64,000 nt of DNA from Winogradskyella epiphytica (GTDB taxonomy: Bacteria > Bacteroidota > Bacteroidia > Flavobacteriales > Flavobacteriaceae). The first letter of the stretch is position 1; each line of letters opens with the position of its first letter. The notes beneath the pieces were generated by a model that worked only from the letters and a program-made list of their open reading frames with translations, was not told the DNA's origin and did no database searches. The DNA lies in assembly GCF_003217215.1 (NCBI RefSeq), contig NZ_QJTD01000007.1:1-64000 (forward strand), given 5' to 3'. The position numbers were made by a program, and so were the translations under genes. Positions 63,601-64,000 of the stretch are shown piece by piece.

Positions 63601-64000
63601 CTTTATGCAAAAGAATAGTTTTTACTTCTGCTTCAAGAATTTCTTCAATATTATCTTTATCTATTTCCGTATCACGATCAAGTACAATCTCGTTACGTTC
63701 AATAGATACTACTTCACCTGTATCTTCGTCCACAAAATCCTCATGCCATGTATTTAATACACGTGCTGCTAATTTGCGTCCAATAACTTTCTTTAATCCA
63801 GATTTTGAAACCTTTACTTCTTCAGCAAGGTCAAAAATCTCTAAAATATCTTTATCACGTTCAAAACCGATAGCTCTGAATAATGTTGTAACAGGTAACT
63901 TTTTCTTTCTATCAATGTATGCATACATTACCTGATTAATATCAGTAGCAAATTCTATCCAAGAACCTTTAAAAGGAATTACTCTGGCAGAATATAACTT
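60677..64000 (-). CDS. rpoB: DNA-directed RNA polymerase subunit beta, 5' end outside window
   Basis: Second-largest RNA polymerase subunit. The frame continues to the window edge ([20 protein letters not shown] before the first internal Met), so the start is not seen; about 1108 codons of a protein near 1270 are present. Rifampicin-region residues ([17 protein letters not shown] and [13 protein letters not shown]) and the C-terminal [23 protein letters not shown] are intact. It heads the rpoBC pair. Confidence 0.98.
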   Translation of the reverse strand, partial: KLYSARVIPFKGSWIEFATDINQVMYAYIDRKKKLPVTTLFRAIGFERDKDILEIFDLAEEVKVSKSGLKKVIGRKLAARVLNTWHEDFVDEDTGEVVSIERNEIVLDRDTEIDKDNIEEILEAEVKTILLHKESAQQGDYAIIHNTLQKDPTNSEKEAVEHIYRQLRNAEPPDEETARGIIDKLFFSDQRYSLGEVGRYRMNKKLQLDIGMDKQVLTKEDIITIIKYLIELINSKAEIDDIDHLSNRRVRTVGEQLSSQFGVGLARMARTIRERMNVRDNEVFTPIDLINAKTLSSVINSFFGTNQLSQFMDQTNPLAEITHKRRLSALGPGGLSRERAGFEVRDVHYTHYGRLCPIETPEGPNIGLISSLSVFAKVNAMGFIETPYRKVTDGVVDIKNEPTYLSAEEEEDMLIAQATIEVDKEGKILPEKIISRQEGDFPVIDPINVNYTDVAPNQIASISASLIPFLEHDDANRALMGSNMMRQAVPLLRPEAPIVGTGLERQVASDSRVLINAEGDGVVEYVDAQKIIIKYERTEEEAMVSFDSDTKEYPLVKFRKTNQGTSINLKPIVEKGTKVKKGQVLCEGYATENGELALGRNMKVAFMPWKGYNFEDAIVISEKVVREDVFTSIHIDEYSLEVRDTKLGNEELTNDIPNVSEEATKDLDENGMIRIGAEIKPGDILIGKITPKGESDPTPEEKLLRAIFGDKAGDVKDASLKASPSLNGVVIDKKLFARAVKDKRKRAQDKEDIEALENAYDNRFDDLKNVLVEKLFTIVNGKTAQGIYNDLGEEIIPKGKKYTLKMLNAVDDYTHLTSGRWTTDDHTNELVADLIHNYKIKENDLQGSLRREKFTISVGDELPAGIIKLAKVYIAKKRKLKVGDKMAGRHGNKGIVARIVRQEDMPFLEDGTPVDIVLNPLGVPSRMNIGQIYETVLGWAGQKLGKKYATPIFDGATLDHINGYTDEAGIPRFGHTYLYDGGTGDRFDQPATVGVIYMIKLGHMIDDKMHARSIGPYSLITQQPLGGKAQFGGQRFGEMEVWALEAYGASSTLREILTVKSDDVIGRAKTYEAIVKGEPMPEPGLPESFNVLMHELKGLGLDIRLEE

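Noticed and set aside
1..64000. CRISPR array, prophage, complete transposon or defence island
   Set aside because: No spaced direct repeats, transposase, integrase, phage structural genes, restriction enzymes or toxin-antitoxin pairs were recognised on either strand.

Overview
The window is a chromosome segment from an AT-rich Bacteroidota bacterium, almost certainly a member of the Flavobacteriaceae. The evidence is the family content (secreted proteins with signal peptides ending in AQ, a TonB-dependent barrel with a carboxypeptidase-D-like domain, DUF4295, DUF4369, DUF3467), the flavobacterial order ftsY / DUF4295-rpmG-rpmB, the near absence of Shine-Dalgarno sequences, and many matches to the Bacteroidota promoter -7 box TAnnTTTG just upstream of genes. 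The genus is not resolved. Coding density is high; nearly everything is conserved core metabolism or information processing. I see no CRISPR array, complete insertion sequence, prophage, restriction-modification cluster or obvious defence island.

Layout. 0-9 kb: a decarboxylase whose C-terminus is missing, bshC (bacillithiol), secreted M14 and M16 metallopeptidases, a DUF1275 membrane protein. 9-16 kb (mostly minus strand): rimO, ftsY, the DUF4295-rpmG-rpmB ribosomal operon with a near-consensus promoter, and a four-gene unit exonuclease-FAA hydrolase-Hpt-cinA. 16-21 kb: a glyoxylate-shunt module, a RamB/ScfR-type regulator divergent from aceB-aceA with a palindromic operator candidate. 21-32 kb: 2-oxoacid dehydrogenase E2, glycosyltransferase, recR, sodium symporter, CoA-binding protein, TonB receptor, FabH-like synthase, S9 peptidase. 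32.6-36 kb: htpG followed by an 812-bp segment with a lipoprotein and a broken ORF, then a 97.7% identical second copy of the htpG 3' end; this is the one accessory-looking spot. 36-46 kb: Crp-family regulator, pyruvate carboxylase, rlmF, DEAD-box helicase, small membrane proteins, VanX-like dipeptidase, AlkB. 46-51 kb: hydrolase, a three-gene SPFH / DUF4177 / ribbon-helix-helix operon (two of the genes under 60 codons), DUF819, DUF4369, tRNA-Thr. 51-56 kb: an idi-PTPS-manA operon, prfC, a YjdI-type iron-sulfur protein, DUF3467. 56-64 kb: rpoC and the 3' part of rpoB, which runs off the window.

Functionally, aceA/aceB bypass the decarboxylating TCA steps and pyruvate carboxylase replenishes oxaloacetate, so the strain is equipped to grow on acetate or fatty acids and to refill the cycle. 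The secreted M14, M16 and S9 peptidases suggest protein or peptide use. The best leads are the htpG 3'-end duplication around a small cassette, the RamB-like operator array, the SPFH micro-operon and the truncated decarboxylase. None is proven to be a new system, and most of the window is ordinary.
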